Positions 19,161-27,971 are shown, counted from the first letter of the stretch. The stretch is DNA of 64,000 bases from Dickeya zeae NCPPB 2538 (GCF_000406165.1 NZ_CM001977.1:62001-126000), one strand, 5' to 3'. Numbers and translations: made by a program. Notes: generated from the letters alone by a model not told the origin.

Positions 19161-19304
19161 GCTTGTGCGGCAATTAGCGCCCCCTCGAAGGGCAATAGCC
19201 ATGTTTTGATTATCTTTCAAGCTATTAACGGGTGATGTCATCGGGCCAGATAACAAGCCTGTAAAGGGAGGACGGAGCGATGAGGGTCAGTGTGCCTTGT
19301 CGGG

Positions 19305-19323
19305 TTGCACTGTTTATGTGCAA
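19305..19323. promoter_or_regulatory. NtrC-type enhancer site
   Basis: A perfect inverted repeat, TTGCAC-N7-GTGCAA, matches the NtrC binding layout TGCAC-N7-GTGCA. Its centre is ~180 bp upstream of the predicted start of the guanidine operon. The rest of 18986-19623 holds the riboswitch, the promoter and an unassigned upstream region of the lipoprotein gene. Confidence 0.7.
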
Positions 19324-19623
19324 GATGGCACGGTGTTGGCGTGAAAGGAGCCAGTTGTGTGCAATCACGTAGGCACATTGCCCGTTGCGCGAGCGTGCCT
19401 GGGTAACAGAACAGACAATTCTGCAGGTGGCATGGTGCTGTTCCGGCGTAGAATAGCGATTCTTAACGGCTGAACTGGCGGCTGGGTGAAAAAAACAGGC
19501 GTGGCATGTGCCATGCGGCGGCTGGTTCGGTTACGCTTAGGGCGATATGACTGTCGGGTGACGGCTCGTTGGTGAGCCAACAAGGTCGCCGGGTCACGGT
19601 AGTGAAAATAAACAGGAGTAGTA

Positions 19624-20334
19624 ATGATGTTGGCGGATTACCGTTCGCGCTGGCTGCTGCCAGTGGTTATGTTGGTTGTGGCATTGCAACTGTCGGCCTG
19701 CGGCGACAAGGATAAGGATGCTCGTCAGGCGTTCATCACTTTCCTGCAGGGAATTTCACAACAGGAAGGGCGTCAGTTGCCAGCGTTGACCGAACAGCAG
19801 AAACAGAGCTTCGGGCGCTTTACCCAGGATTACGCTGTGATGACCGATTTCAACCAGCAGTTGGATCAGGCATTAGCGGGCAGCCTGACACCGGTGCTGG
19901 ATGTGATATCCCACATTCGTGTACCGCAGGATTACATGACGCAACGCGATAACCTGCGTCAGACGCTTGGTGGCCTGAATATGCTAAGCCCGCAGGTGCA
20001 GAACGCCAAAACACTGGCGGATAACGCCCGCCGTGCGCTCAAACAGACGGAAGAATTGCAGTCGGTGTATGACAAGGTCTACAACCGCGCGGTTTCTTTG
20101 CCCGCCAACGCGATGGTGACCGTGGTGCCAGCCAGCACGTCATTTGCGCAGAGCGTTGTGCAGGTAGGGGAATATCTCCAGGCACAGGGCAACCAGGTGG
20201 TATTCGGTAACAACGGCGTACAGTTCCACACCCAGCAGCAGGTGGATCAGTACAACAGCCTGATGACGGACATTGCTAACCAACAGCAAAAACTGTTCAC
20301 CACCCTCAAGTCTCAGAATTTCCTGCCCCACTAA
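19624..20334 (+). CDS. DUF3053 family lipoprotein (YiaF-like)
   Basis: The 236-residue protein begins with a lipoprotein signal: charged start, hydrophobic LLPVVMLVVALQ and lipobox LSAC (Cys ~26). Mature sequence GDKDKDARQAFITFLQ and the helical remainder match DUF3053, an envelope lipoprotein family of unknown function in enterobacteria. AGGAG precedes the start; an alternative ATG is one codon downstream. It is monocistronic. The short G+C-rich inverted repeat after it (20351-20377) has no T-run. Confidence 0.85.
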   Translation: MMLADYRSRWLLPVVMLVVALQLSACGDKDKDARQAFITFLQGISQQEGRQLPALTEQQKQSFGRFTQDYAVMTDFNQQLDQALAGSLTPVLDVISHIRVPQDYMTQRDNLRQTLGGLNMLSPQVQNAKTLADNARRALKQTEELQSVYDKVYNRAVSLPANAMVTVVPASTSFAQSVVQVGEYLQAQGNQVVFGNNGVQFHTQQQVDQYNSLMTDIANQQQKLFTTLKSQNFLPH

Positions 20335-20391
20335 GGTGGTTCGCGATAGGGGCCGGTTTTCGCGAAAAGGCCGGCCCACGCTGAAATTTAT

Positions 20392-20407
20392 TGTGATTTA
20401 AATCACA
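20392..20407. promoter_or_regulatory. CRP site 1 of the mtl operon
   Basis: TGTGATTTAAATCACA is a perfect match to TGTGA-N6-TCACA. It is the most distal of four such sites in the 486-bp region before mtlA. Confidence 0.85.
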
Positions 20408-20435
20408 CTTCCCATACAAAACCGATATGCAAAAC

Positions 20436-20451
20436 TGTGATGCAAATCACT
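20436..20451. promoter_or_regulatory. CRP site 2 of the mtl operon
   Basis: TGTGATGCAAATCACT fits TGTGA-N6-TCACA with one mismatch. Confidence 0.75.
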
Positions 20452-20508
20452 ATTTTTTGCGGCCAGATTGTTTTTTTTCTAACCATTTCCCCATTTTTAT
20501 TATTTTTT

Positions 20509-20524
20509 TGTGAATTATGTCACT
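20509..20524. promoter_or_regulatory. CRP site 3 of the mtl operon
   Basis: TGTGAATTATGTCACT fits TGTGA-N6-TCACA with one mismatch. Confidence 0.7.
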
Positions 20525-20552
20525 CATTTGTGGCTGATTGTCGGGTGTTGTA

Positions 20553-20568
20553 TGTGATTTTGATCACG
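20553..20568. promoter_or_regulatory. CRP site 4 of the mtl operon
   Basis: TGTGATTTTGATCACG fits TGTGA-N6-TCACA with one mismatch. It is the site nearest to mtlA. E. coli mtl also has an array of CRP sites. Confidence 0.75.
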
Positions 20569-20820
20569 TTTTTGTCATGAGTTGCGGTCTGAAAACCACG
20601 TGCTAGAGTCCGCTGTGATAACGGAGTTTTTTGGGGCCACGCTATTGCGATTTTTCACCGTCACGCGGTGTCGTCATGGTGAAGCGCTGTAAGCGGCAAT
20701 AGCAGTATGCACACAGTGCGGTACGCGACCTCATGATACCGACGGAAGTCATCACGCTGTCTAACAATCAATAATTACCGCGCACGCTTTCCGCCGCGCG
20801 TTTCAAAGGGGTGTATCTCT

Positions 20821-22728
20821 ATGCTCTCACCAGATACCAAGGTCAAAGTGCAGAATTTTGGCCGTTTCCTGAGCAATATGGTGATGCCGAATATCGGCGC
20901 CTTTATTGCCTGGGGGATTATCACAGCACTGTTTATTCCTACCGGATGGATCCCTAACGCGACGCTGGCCAAACTGGTCGGCCCGATGATCACCTACCTG
21001 CTGCCGCTGCTGATTGGTTTTACCGGCGGACGTCTGGTCGGGGGTGAGCGTGGCGGCGTGGTCGGCGCGATTACCACCATGGGTGTGGTGGTTGGTTCCG
21101 ATATTCCCATGTTCCTCGGTGCCATGATTGCCGGTCCGCTGGGCGGCTGGGCTATCAAACACTTTGACGCTGCCGTTGACGGCAAAATCAAAAGCGGCTT
21201 TGAGATGCTGGTTAACAACTTCTCCGCCGGTATCATCGGCATGCTGCTGGCGATTCTGTCTTTCCTGGCGATTGGTCCGCTGGTTGAGGCGTTGTCGCAC
21301 GTTCTGGCTGCCGGTGTGCACCTGATGGTGCAAAACAATCTGTTGCCGCTGGCGTCGATTTTCGTTGAACCGGCGAAGATCCTGTTCCTGAATAACGCAA
21401 TTAACCACGGTATCTTCTCGCCGCTGGGCATCCAGCAGGCGACGGAAGCCGGGAAATCTATCTTCTTCCTGATTGAAGCCAACCCAGGGCCGGGTATGGG
21501 TGTGCTGGTGGCCTACATGCTGTTTGGACGTGGTAACGCCAAACAGTCTGCACCGGGCGCGGCTATTATCCACTTCCTCGGCGGGATCCATGAAATCTAC
21601 TTCCCGTATGTACTGATGAACCCGCGTTTGATCCTCGCTGTGATTCTCGGCGGGATGACCGGTGTGTTCACGCTGGGCGTGCTGAACGGCGGTCTGGTTT
21701 CTCCGGCGTCACCGGGTTCTATTCTGGCGGTGCTGGCGATGACGCCAAAAGGCGCATACTTCGCCAATATTACGGCGATCGCCGCAGCGTTTGCGGTCTC
21801 TTTTGTGGTGTCGTCTATCCTGCTGAAAAGCAGCAAAGTGAAGGATGATGAAGAACTGGAGCAGGCGACCCGTCGCATGCAGGAGATGAAATCGGCGTCC
21901 AAAGGTCAGGCTGTCGGCGGTGTGAGCGGCGATCTGAGCACTGTGCGTAAAATCATCGTCGCCTGTGACGCCGGTATGGGTTCCAGCGCGATGGGTGCCG
22001 GGGTGCTGCGCAAGAAAGTGCAGGATGCAGGTTTACAGGCTATTTCGGTGACCAACTGCGCTATCAATAACTTGCCGGATGATGTGGATCTGGTGATCAC
22101 GCACCGTGATCTGACCGAGCGCGCCATGCGCCACGCACCGCAGGCACAGCATATTTCGCTGACCAACTTCCTCGATAGCCATCTGTACAGCGACCTGGTC
22201 GCTCGTTTACAGGCAGCGCAGGCGGGCAATGTTAAGCCGGCTCAGGCGGCTCCTGCTGCTGTGCAGGCGGCGGCCCCGCAGACACTGTTTCAACTGACGG
22301 AGAAAAACGTCTTTCTGAACCTGCAGGCGGCAGATAAAGAACAGGCTATCCGTTTTGCTGGTGAACAACTGGTAAAAGGGGGTTACGTTGAGCCTGCGTA
22401 TGTCGATGCGATGCTGGAACGTGAGAAACTGACCTCGACGTATTTGGGTGAGTCTATCGCCGTACCGCACGGGACGATTGAAGCCAAAGACCGGGTACTG
22501 AAAACCGGCGTGGTGTTCTGCCAGTACCCGCAAGGGGTGCGTTTTGGCGACGATGAAGACGATGTGGCCCGTCTGGTGATTGGTATTGCCGCACGTAATA
22601 ACGAACATGTGCAGGTTATCACTAACCTCACCAGTGCGTTGGATGACGAGTCGGTGATAGAACGGCTGGCTCAAACGCAGAGCGTGCAGGATGTCCTTGA
22701 CCTGCTCGGTGGCAAGTCCCCTGCCTGA
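20821..22728 (+). CDS. mtlA: Mannitol PTS transporter, EIICBA
   Basis: This 635-residue protein imports and phosphorylates mannitol. The membrane EIIC domain covers ~1-340 (NMVMPNIGAFIAWGI, NPGPGMGVL, GGIHEIYFPYVLMNP). EIIB covers ~375-470 with the phospho-cysteine in VACDAGMGSS at Cys382. An Ala/Gln linker (AQAAPAAVQAAAPQ) leads to EIIA with the phospho-histidine in AVPHGT at His550. Its length is close to E. coli MtlA (637). AGGGG lies before the ATG. It is first of mtlA-mtlD-mtlR behind four CRP sites. Confidence 0.97.
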   Translation: MLSPDTKVKVQNFGRFLSNMVMPNIGAFIAWGIITALFIPTGWIPNATLAKLVGPMITYLLPLLIGFTGGRLVGGERGGVVGAITTMGVVVGSDIPMFLGAMIAGPLGGWAIKHFDAAVDGKIKSGFEMLVNNFSAGIIGMLLAILSFLAIGPLVEALSHVLAAGVHLMVQNNLLPLASIFVEPAKILFLNNAINHGIFSPLGIQQATEAGKSIFFLIEANPGPGMGVLVAYMLFGRGNAKQSAPGAAIIHFLGGIHEIYFPYVLMNPRLILAVILGGMTGVFTLGVLNGGLVSPASPGSILAVLAMTPKGAYFANITAIAAAFAVSFVVSSILLKSSKVKDDEELEQATRRMQEMKSASKGQAVGGVSGDLSTVRKIIVACDAGMGSSAMGAGVLRKKVQDAGLQAISVTNCAINNLPDDVDLVITHRDLTERAMRHAPQAQHISLTNFLDSHLYSDLVARLQAAQAGNVKPAQAAPAAVQAAAPQTLFQLTEKNVFLNLQAADKEQAIRFAGEQLVKGGYVEPAYVDAMLEREKLTSTYLGESIAVPHGTIEAKDRVLKTGVVFCQYPQGVRFGDDEDDVARLVIGIAARNNEHVQVITNLTSALDDESVIERLAQTQSVQDVLDLLGGKSPA

Positions 22729-22730
22729 CA

Positions 22731-22765
22731 GATAAAAAAGTGCCGCCTTCGGGCGGCGCTTTCTT
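22731..22765 (+). terminator. Hairpin between mtlA and mtlD (attenuating terminator)
   Basis: Stem GCCGCC-TTCG-GGCGGC followed by GCTTTCTTT, immediately after the mtlA stop. It may lower mtlD expression relative to mtlA. Confidence 0.7.
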
Positions 22766-22804
22766 TCACAGACAGTTTTTCACAGATAGTCTTTCACAGA
22801 TTGT
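22763..22804 (+). repeat. Three tandem 14-bp repeats between mtlA and mtlD
   Basis: Units CTTTCACAGACAGT, TTTTCACAGATAGT and CTTTCACAGATTGT are directly adjacent, starting in the T-tract of the mtlA hairpin. Confidence 0.85.
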
Positions 22805-22831
22805 TAAATCTCAGTAGTAAGGTCATGCATG

Positions 22832-23980
22832 ATGAAAGCATTACATTTTGGGGCCGGTAACATTGGCCGTGGTTTTATCGGCAAGCTGTTGGCGGATGCA
22901 GGCGTTGGCCTGACGTTTGCGGATGTGAACCAGCCGCTGCTGGATGCCATCAATCAGCACGGTAGTTATCCGGTGCGTATCGTCGGTGAACAGCAGCGTG
23001 TGGAAACGGTCAGCCAGGTTAGCGCGGTACACAGCGGTGGGGCGCAGGCGGTCGCGCTGATTGCTGAGGTCGATCTGGTGACAACGGCGGTGGGGCCGCA
23101 GATCCTGGCGAAGATTGCCGGTACCATTGCTCAGGGGTTGATAAAGCGTCAGGAAAACGGCAATACCGCGCCGCTGAATATCATCGCCTGTGAGAACATG
23201 GTGCGTGGTACCAGCCAGCTCAAAGAGCATGTGCTGGCGCAACTGCCGCAAGAGACGCAGGCGTGGGTGGCACAGCACGTCGGCTTTGTGGATTCGGCGG
23301 TAGACCGTATTGTCCCTCCTGCCGATGCGGGCGAATCCAACCCGCTGGCGGTGACGGTGGAAACCTTCAGTGAATGGATCGTGGATAAAACCCAGTTCAA
23401 CGGTGAGCCGCCAGCGATAACCGGTATGGAACTGACCGATAACCTGATGGCTTTTGTTGAGCGTAAGCTGTTCACCCTGAATACCGGCCACGCGATTACC
23501 GCCTATCTTGGCCAGCGCGCCGGGCACGGCACTATTCGTGACGCCATTCTGGACCCGGCCATCCGCCGTGTGGTGCAAGGGGCGATGGAAGAGAGCGGCG
23601 CGGTATTGATTCGTCGGTATGGTTTTGATGCCGAGAAACATCAGGCATATATCCGCAAAATTCTCACCCGGTTTGAAAACCCGTGGTTGCACGATGAAGT
23701 CGAGCGTGTCGGTCGTCAGCCGCTGCGTAAACTCAGCGCTGGTGATCGCCTGATCAAGCCGTTGCTGGGTACGCTGGAATATGGCTTGCCCCATGACAAC
23801 CTGATCCAGGGGATTGCTGCTGCGATGCATTACCGTAGCGAGCAGGATCCGCAGGCGCAGGAACTGGCGACGTTGATAGCCACACAAGGGCCACAGGTTG
23901 CGCTGGCGCAGATTTCTGGTCTGGATGCTGATAGCGAGGTTGTCGGAAAAGCGGTGAGTGTGTATAACGCCATGCAGTAA
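22832..23980 (+). CDS. mtlD: Mannitol-1-phosphate 5-dehydrogenase
   Basis: This 382-residue NAD enzyme converts mannitol-1-phosphate to fructose-6-phosphate. The N-terminal MKALHFGAGNIGRGFIGKLL is the nucleotide-binding start found in E. coli MtlD, which is why 22832 was chosen over the ATG one codon upstream. ACENMVRGTSQLK and VDSAVDRIVPP are further family motifs, and the C-terminal part GHAITAYLGQRAGHGTI belongs to the substrate domain. It lies between mtlA and mtlR in the usual enterobacterial order. Confidence 0.97.
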   Translation: MKALHFGAGNIGRGFIGKLLADAGVGLTFADVNQPLLDAINQHGSYPVRIVGEQQRVETVSQVSAVHSGGAQAVALIAEVDLVTTAVGPQILAKIAGTIAQGLIKRQENGNTAPLNIIACENMVRGTSQLKEHVLAQLPQETQAWVAQHVGFVDSAVDRIVPPADAGESNPLAVTVETFSEWIVDKTQFNGEPPAITGMELTDNLMAFVERKLFTLNTGHAITAYLGQRAGHGTIRDAILDPAIRRVVQGAMEESGAVLIRRYGFDAEKHQAYIRKILTRFENPWLHDEVERVGRQPLRKLSAGDRLIKPLLGTLEYGLPHDNLIQGIAAAMHYRSEQDPQAQELATLIATQGPQVALAQISGLDADSEVVGKAVSVYNAMQ

Positions 23981-24057
23981 TCGGCGCGTCTCGGCACAGG
24001 TCAGGCTGTGTCCCTGCTTTTCAATCGAGTGCGTTGGATAGGACGGGAGCGTTGACG

Positions 24058-24669
24058 ATGAGAAGCCATGCTCCCGTGGAGTCAGCCGCTCCACCGCGCA
24101 GGGGCAGTACTGTGCGCAGAATTAATGTACGAGAAGCGACGATGGACGATACGCAGGCATTTGAAAACCGGGTACTGGAATCCCTGAATGCATCGAAAAC
24201 GGTCAGAAGTTTTATGCTGATGGCCGTCGAGTTATTGGCGGAAGCGGTCAGCCTGTTGATGTTGCAGGTATTCCGCAAGGACGACTATGCCGTAAAGTAC
24301 GCCGTCGAACCTTTGTTATCCGGCAGCGGGCCGTTGGGTGAATTATCCGTACGGCTAAAGCTGATTTACGGGCTGGGCATGATTAGCCGTAAAGAGTATG
24401 AAGACACCGAACTGTTGATGGCACTGGGTGAGGAATTGACTCACGATGAGCATGAGTACCGGTTTACGGATGATGAAATCCTGGGGCCGGTTAGTGAGTT
24501 GCACTGCGTGAGCAGCTTACCCCAGCCGATGCCGTCGCCGGGTGTTGAACCTGATGATGCATTACTGGCGGCGATGCAGCAGCAGCGTTACCAGCAGATG
24601 GTGCGCTCCACACTGGTGCTATCGTTGACGGAACTTATCGCGGGCATCAGCCTGAAAAAAGCCTTCTGA
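24058..24669 (+). CDS. mtlR: Mannitol operon repressor
   Basis: This ~203-residue protein contains TQAFENRVLESLNASKTVRS, LQVFRKDDYAVKYAVEPLL and LSVRLKLIYGLGMISRKEYED, all typical of MtlR. It is a helical protein that lowers mtl expression without a recognisable DNA-binding motif. The start at 24058 has GGGAG 8 bases upstream. 24142 is an alternative that would give a protein beginning MDDTQAFENR. It is the last gene of the mtl operon. Confidence 0.92.
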   Translation: MRSHAPVESAAPPRRGSTVRRINVREATMDDTQAFENRVLESLNASKTVRSFMLMAVELLAEAVSLLMLQVFRKDDYAVKYAVEPLLSGSGPLGELSVRLKLIYGLGMISRKEYEDTELLMALGEELTHDEHEYRFTDDEILGPVSELHCVSSLPQPMPSPGVEPDDALLAAMQQQRYQQMVRSTLVLSLTELIAGISLKKAF

Positions 24670-24723
24670 TTGCCGTGTGCTGTTGACGTCGGTCATCACC
24701 ATCCGCCATAACCACCAGTTATA

Positions 24724-24757
24724 AAAAAGGGCAACCCAGTCGGGTTGCCCTTTTTTG
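24724..24757 (+). terminator. Terminator of the mtl operon
   Basis: Stem AAGGGCAACCC / GGGTTGCCCTT with loop AGTC, then a T-run. It is symmetrical enough to serve the convergent chemoreceptor gene too. Confidence 0.9.
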
Positions 24758-24826
24758 TGCTGCTTTATCGCTTCCCCTTTTTACCGGTTTTGCTGTGGTA
24801 AAAAGGGGCAGTCGTTTGATGACTGA

Positions 24827-26713
24827 TTAACGCTTATAAGACAGCTGTTGTTGGTGACTGGCGAATGGCAAACCGTGACTCGCGGGTGCCAACTCATGTG
24901 TGGATGAGAGGCGGAAAACCGATACGGCGTTGGAGAGCACCATAGCCTGCTCTTCCAGCGAGCTGGCGGCAGCGGATGATTGCTGCACCAGTGCGGCGTT
25001 TTGCTGAGTGGTGCTGTCCATCTCGACAATGGCCTGATTCACCTGCGCGATGCCGCGACTTTGCTCATCGGACGCGACCGTGATTTCCCCCATGATATCG
25101 TGTACATGCGTTACCGCTGTCACGATCTCCTGCATGGTTTTACCCGCCGAGTGCACCAGATGCGCTCCTTTCGATACCTGCTCGACCGAGGTGGAAATCA
25201 AGCCTTCAATCTCTTTGGCTGCCTGCGAACTACGCTGTGCCAGGTTACGCACTTCATTGGCGACCACGGCGAAACCACGACCCTGCTCACCCGCACGGGC
25301 TGCCTCTACCGCGGCGTTAAGCGCCAGAATATTGGTCTGGAACGCAATGCCGTTGATAACAGAGGTGATTTCCGCGATGCGTTTGGAACTGCCTTCGATA
25401 TCGGACATGGTTTGCACCACATCGGCTACCAGTTTGCCGCCTTCCTGCGCGGTGTGCGTGGCGTCCAGCACCAGTTTGTTGGCCTGGTGGGCGTTAGCGG
25501 CGTTCTGTTTCACGGTAGACGTGAGCTGCTCCATGCTGGCAGCGGTTTCTTCTACCGATGCGGCCTGAGATTCGGTGCGGGCGGCCAGATCGTTATTGCC
25601 GGTGACAATTTCGCTGGCGGCGGTGGTTATCTGAGTGACCCCCATCCGAATATCATCGATCATGTTATGCAGGTTGGCCTTCATTTTTGCCATCGCGCCA
25701 AACAGCATACCCAGTTCGTCGCGGCGTGTGGTTTCAATCGCAACGGTCAGATCGCCAGTGGCGATACTTTCAGCAATAGCTACGGTACTGTTTAATGGAC
25801 GGGTAATCAGGTGCGAGATATACCAGGCAATCAGCGCGCCGAGTATCAGGGTAATTACTGAGGTAATGGCAATCTGCCATTCGGCACTGGTGATATCGCT
25901 CTGGGTAGCAGCGGTTTCCTCTGCGACCATCTTATCGACTGTGTCGAGTAATTGATTAGCCGTTTCACCCAGTTGTTTGGCCTGTTCTACCTCCACCGTA
26001 TAAGCCGGGAGGTATGCCAGAATCTGCGTTTTATAGGTCGACAGGGTAGAGACAACCGGTGCCATGATTTCCTGCTGTTCCGGCGTCAGGGCTTGAATAA
26101 ATTGGCTGAGGCCTTTTTGTGCATCGTCCAGCGCCGCAATCAGCGGTTTTTCCGAATCGCTATTTAACGATAACAGCAGACCACGCACCAGATAGCGCAC
26201 GTTCACCAGCTTTTGGTGCAATGAGGTCAGTTGTAACTGCAGCGGTATGTTACCAGCGACCTGTTGTTCTATTTGTTTGAGCGGCTTTTCAGAGTCGGAC
26301 AGGTTCCAGCTTTTTCTGACGGCATCTTTTTTGGCTACGGCGTCAGTGTAATTTTTCTGACGCTCTTTATATAGGGCAATCAGCTTGCTGATATTATCCA
26401 GACGCTCATTATAATCGCCACGCCAGGGTTTATCCTGAATAGAAGAAATTAATTTAACAATATTATCAATGTGTTTACTATTTTCTTTAATGCTATCTGG
26501 ACTATAGCTGGCACTATACAGTGCGCGATAATAACGGGCTTCAGTAACTTCATCATTGATTTGGTTGCTGAAGATAACTTTTTCAAAACGCCCTTTCAGT
26601 GTTTCAATATAGCGGACACTCACGGCCGCAATAATGACAGTCAGTAATAGGATCAAGGAGAAACCTAATCCTAACTTCCTGCCTACTTTGATATTTTCGA
26701 ATTTTATAGCCAT
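24827..26713 (-). CDS. Methyl-accepting chemotaxis protein
   Basis: This 628-residue inner-membrane receptor has TM1 at ~14-35 (KLGLGFSLILLLTVIIAAVSV), a large periplasmic helical sensor of ~250 residues, TM2 at ~280-300 (ITSVITLILGALIAWYI), HAMP, and the conserved signalling hairpin tip (RIAEITSVINGIAFQTNILALNAAVEAARAGEQGRGFAVVA, given here only by its landmarks near 440-480). The C-terminus ends HQQQLSYKR and lacks the NWETF-type CheR/CheB tether. The sensor length suggests a helical bimodular (HBM-like) or long four-helix module. The ligand is unknown. Confidence 0.9.
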   Translation of the reverse strand: MAIKFENIKVGRKLGLGFSLILLLTVIIAAVSVRYIETLKGRFEKVIFSNQINDEVTEARYYRALYSASYSPDSIKENSKHIDNIVKLISSIQDKPWRGDYNERLDNISKLIALYKERQKNYTDAVAKKDAVRKSWNLSDSEKPLKQIEQQVAGNIPLQLQLTSLHQKLVNVRYLVRGLLLSLNSDSEKPLIAALDDAQKGLSQFIQALTPEQQEIMAPVVSTLSTYKTQILAYLPAYTVEVEQAKQLGETANQLLDTVDKMVAEETAATQSDITSAEWQIAITSVITLILGALIAWYISHLITRPLNSTVAIAESIATGDLTVAIETTRRDELGMLFGAMAKMKANLHNMIDDIRMGVTQITTAASEIVTGNNDLAARTESQAASVEETAASMEQLTSTVKQNAANAHQANKLVLDATHTAQEGGKLVADVVQTMSDIEGSSKRIAEITSVINGIAFQTNILALNAAVEAARAGEQGRGFAVVANEVRNLAQRSSQAAKEIEGLISTSVEQVSKGAHLVHSAGKTMQEIVTAVTHVHDIMGEITVASDEQSRGIAQVNQAIVEMDSTTQQNAALVQQSSAAASSLEEQAMVLSNAVSVFRLSSTHELAPASHGLPFASHQQQLSYKR

Positions 26714-26760
26714 TGGTTTTCTTCCATCATTTATAGGCTGGGTGATTAAGTCAGGGCTTA

Positions 26761-26902
26761 GAGCCTATCCCAATAGGCTATTTTGCGTGCCATTTGGGAC
26801 CAGGGTAGTGCTCAAAATCCTCACAAACTGTGTGCTCGTTCTGGTTTTTCCACGCCGTCCGCTCCAGGCTGCCTGCGCTCATTACGCCTGGTGGGATAGG
26901 CC
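26761..26902. repeat. MITE-like intergenic element, ~142 bp
   Basis: The termini are inverted repeats: GAGCCTATCCCA on the left and TGGGATAGGCC on the right (11 of 12 pairing). The interior encodes nothing convincing. This type of element is the kind scattered in enterobacterial intergenic DNA; copy number cannot be judged here. Confidence 0.55.
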
Positions 26903-27161
26903 ATTAATCACCGGGTATTATAGCTGTTATCTATCTGGTTACCGTACATCACCTGGTTTTTCCCGACACGGGGTGCAGGGTTATTAGTGGTCCTGATTGC
27001 GTACCCCAGTCGATATCTGGAGCGCTACCCGGTTGTTGCTTTTTTTGCTGTGCTTTTAAATCTATTGGGTAATCGTGTGAATATAAAATTGCCATGCTGG
27101 CGGCCATATACCGACTATGACGAGAGCACGCTGAGTCTATCGGCGTACCCTACTAAAACTT

Positions 27162-27227
27162 TATACCCGCCATACTTCAAGTTGCCGGTGTGTTAGGCTT
27201 TCCCGCGACTCGAATATTTAAGGTATA
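27162..27227. repeat. Short intergenic repeat element, ~66 bp
   Basis: It is bounded by TATACC and GGTATA and contains CCATACTTCAAGTTGC, a string I recognise as recurrent in Serratia/Pectobacterium/Dickeya intergenic regions. Between this and the MITE-like element, 26903-27161, I see no gene or signal. Confidence 0.45.
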
Positions 27228-27260
27228 CACCGTTTTCCCGTTTACGATTCGAAAAATACA

Positions 27261-27300
27261 ATAAAAAAAACCCGGTATAACGAAGGTTATTCCGGGTTTG
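27261..27300 (-). terminator. Terminator of sodA
   Basis: The inverted repeat CCCGGTATAAC / GTTATTCCGGG (one bulge) is followed on the minus strand by eight T residues. Confidence 0.85.
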
Positions 27301-27344
27301 TCGGGTTTAATTTCCTGCTCGGAAATTAATTGTTACTTTCTGTA

Positions 27345-27971
27345 TTACTTTTTCGCTTCAGCGAAACGCTTAGCCGCTTCGTCCCAGTTTACAACGTTCC
27401 AGAAGGCTTTGATGTAATCCGGGCGACGGTTCTGATATTTCAGGTAGTAGGCGTGTTCCCACACGTCCAGCGCGATGAGCGGGTAGCCGGAGGCACCGGA
27501 AATCGCTTCGCCCATCAGCGGGCTGTCCTGGTTGGCGGTAGAAACCACAGCCAGCTTGCCGTCATCTTTCAGTACCAGCCACGCCCAGCCTGAACCGAAA
27601 CGGGTTGCAGCAGCTTGCTCGAATTTTGTTTTGAACTCGTCGATGCTGCCGAAATCACGCTCAATTGCCGCTTTCAGTTCGCCTTCCAGCGTGGTGCCCA
27701 GTTTCAGCCCTTTCCAGAACAGGCTGTGGTTGGCATGGCCACCGGCGTTATTACGCAGCGGGCCTTTCTTGTCGGCAGGCAGTTGATCCAGTTTAGTGAT
27801 CAACTCTTCGGCAGACAGGCTGGCGAATTCAGGCAGGGACTCCAGCGCTGCGTTAGCGTTATTGACGTAAGCCTGGTGGTGTTTGGAGTGATGGATTTCC
27901 ATCGTCTGCGCGTCGAAGTGCGGCTCCAGTGCGTCATAAGCATAAGGCAGGGATGGCAGTGAATAACTCAT
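27345..27971 (-). CDS. sodA: Superoxide dismutase, Mn type
   Basis: This 208-residue cytoplasmic enzyme dismutes superoxide. It starts MSYSLPSLPYAYDALEPHFD as in other enterobacterial SodA, after GGAG; upstream ATGs were rejected. The metal ligands are visible: His in EIHHSKHHQAY (~27), His in GGHANHSLFW (~80), and Asp/His in DVWEHAYYLKYQNRRPDY (~169/173). Its promoter region, 27972-28243, is AT-rich and contains a Fur-like sequence. Confidence 0.95.
   Translation of the reverse strand: MSYSLPSLPYAYDALEPHFDAQTMEIHHSKHHQAYVNNANAALESLPEFASLSAEELITKLDQLPADKKGPLRNNAGGHANHSLFWKGLKLGTTLEGELKAAIERDFGSIDEFKTKFEQAAATRFGSGWAWLVLKDDGKLAVVSTANQDSPLMGEAISGASGYPLIALDVWEHAYYLKYQNRRPDYIKAFWNVVNWDEAAKRFAEAKK

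Noticed and set aside
18948..19256. Open frame of ~100 codons on the minus strand in the guanidine leader
   Set aside because: It lies across the guanidine-I riboswitch and the terminator; composition and lack of a ribosome site show it is not a gene.
19331..19381. Possible second NtrC site near 19360-19376
   Set aside because: The halves are in the wrong orientation (GTGC...GCAC) or the spacing does not fit, so only the site at 19305 was kept.
19365..19583. 72-codon frame on the minus strand upstream of the lipoprotein gene
   Set aside because: No ribosome site, no recognisable product, and it lies in a regulatory region.
20341..20380. G+C-rich inverted repeat after the DUF3053 gene
   Set aside because: It can pair but has no T-run, so it was not listed as a terminator.
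22841..24094. 417-codon open frame on the minus strand opposite mtlD
   Set aside because: It is an antisense shadow of mtlD, which is clearly the real gene.
26634..27196. Two open frames (117 and 69 codons) between the chemoreceptor and sodA
   Set aside because: They overlap the chemoreceptor start and the intergenic repeat elements, have no plausible ribosome sites and resemble no family.
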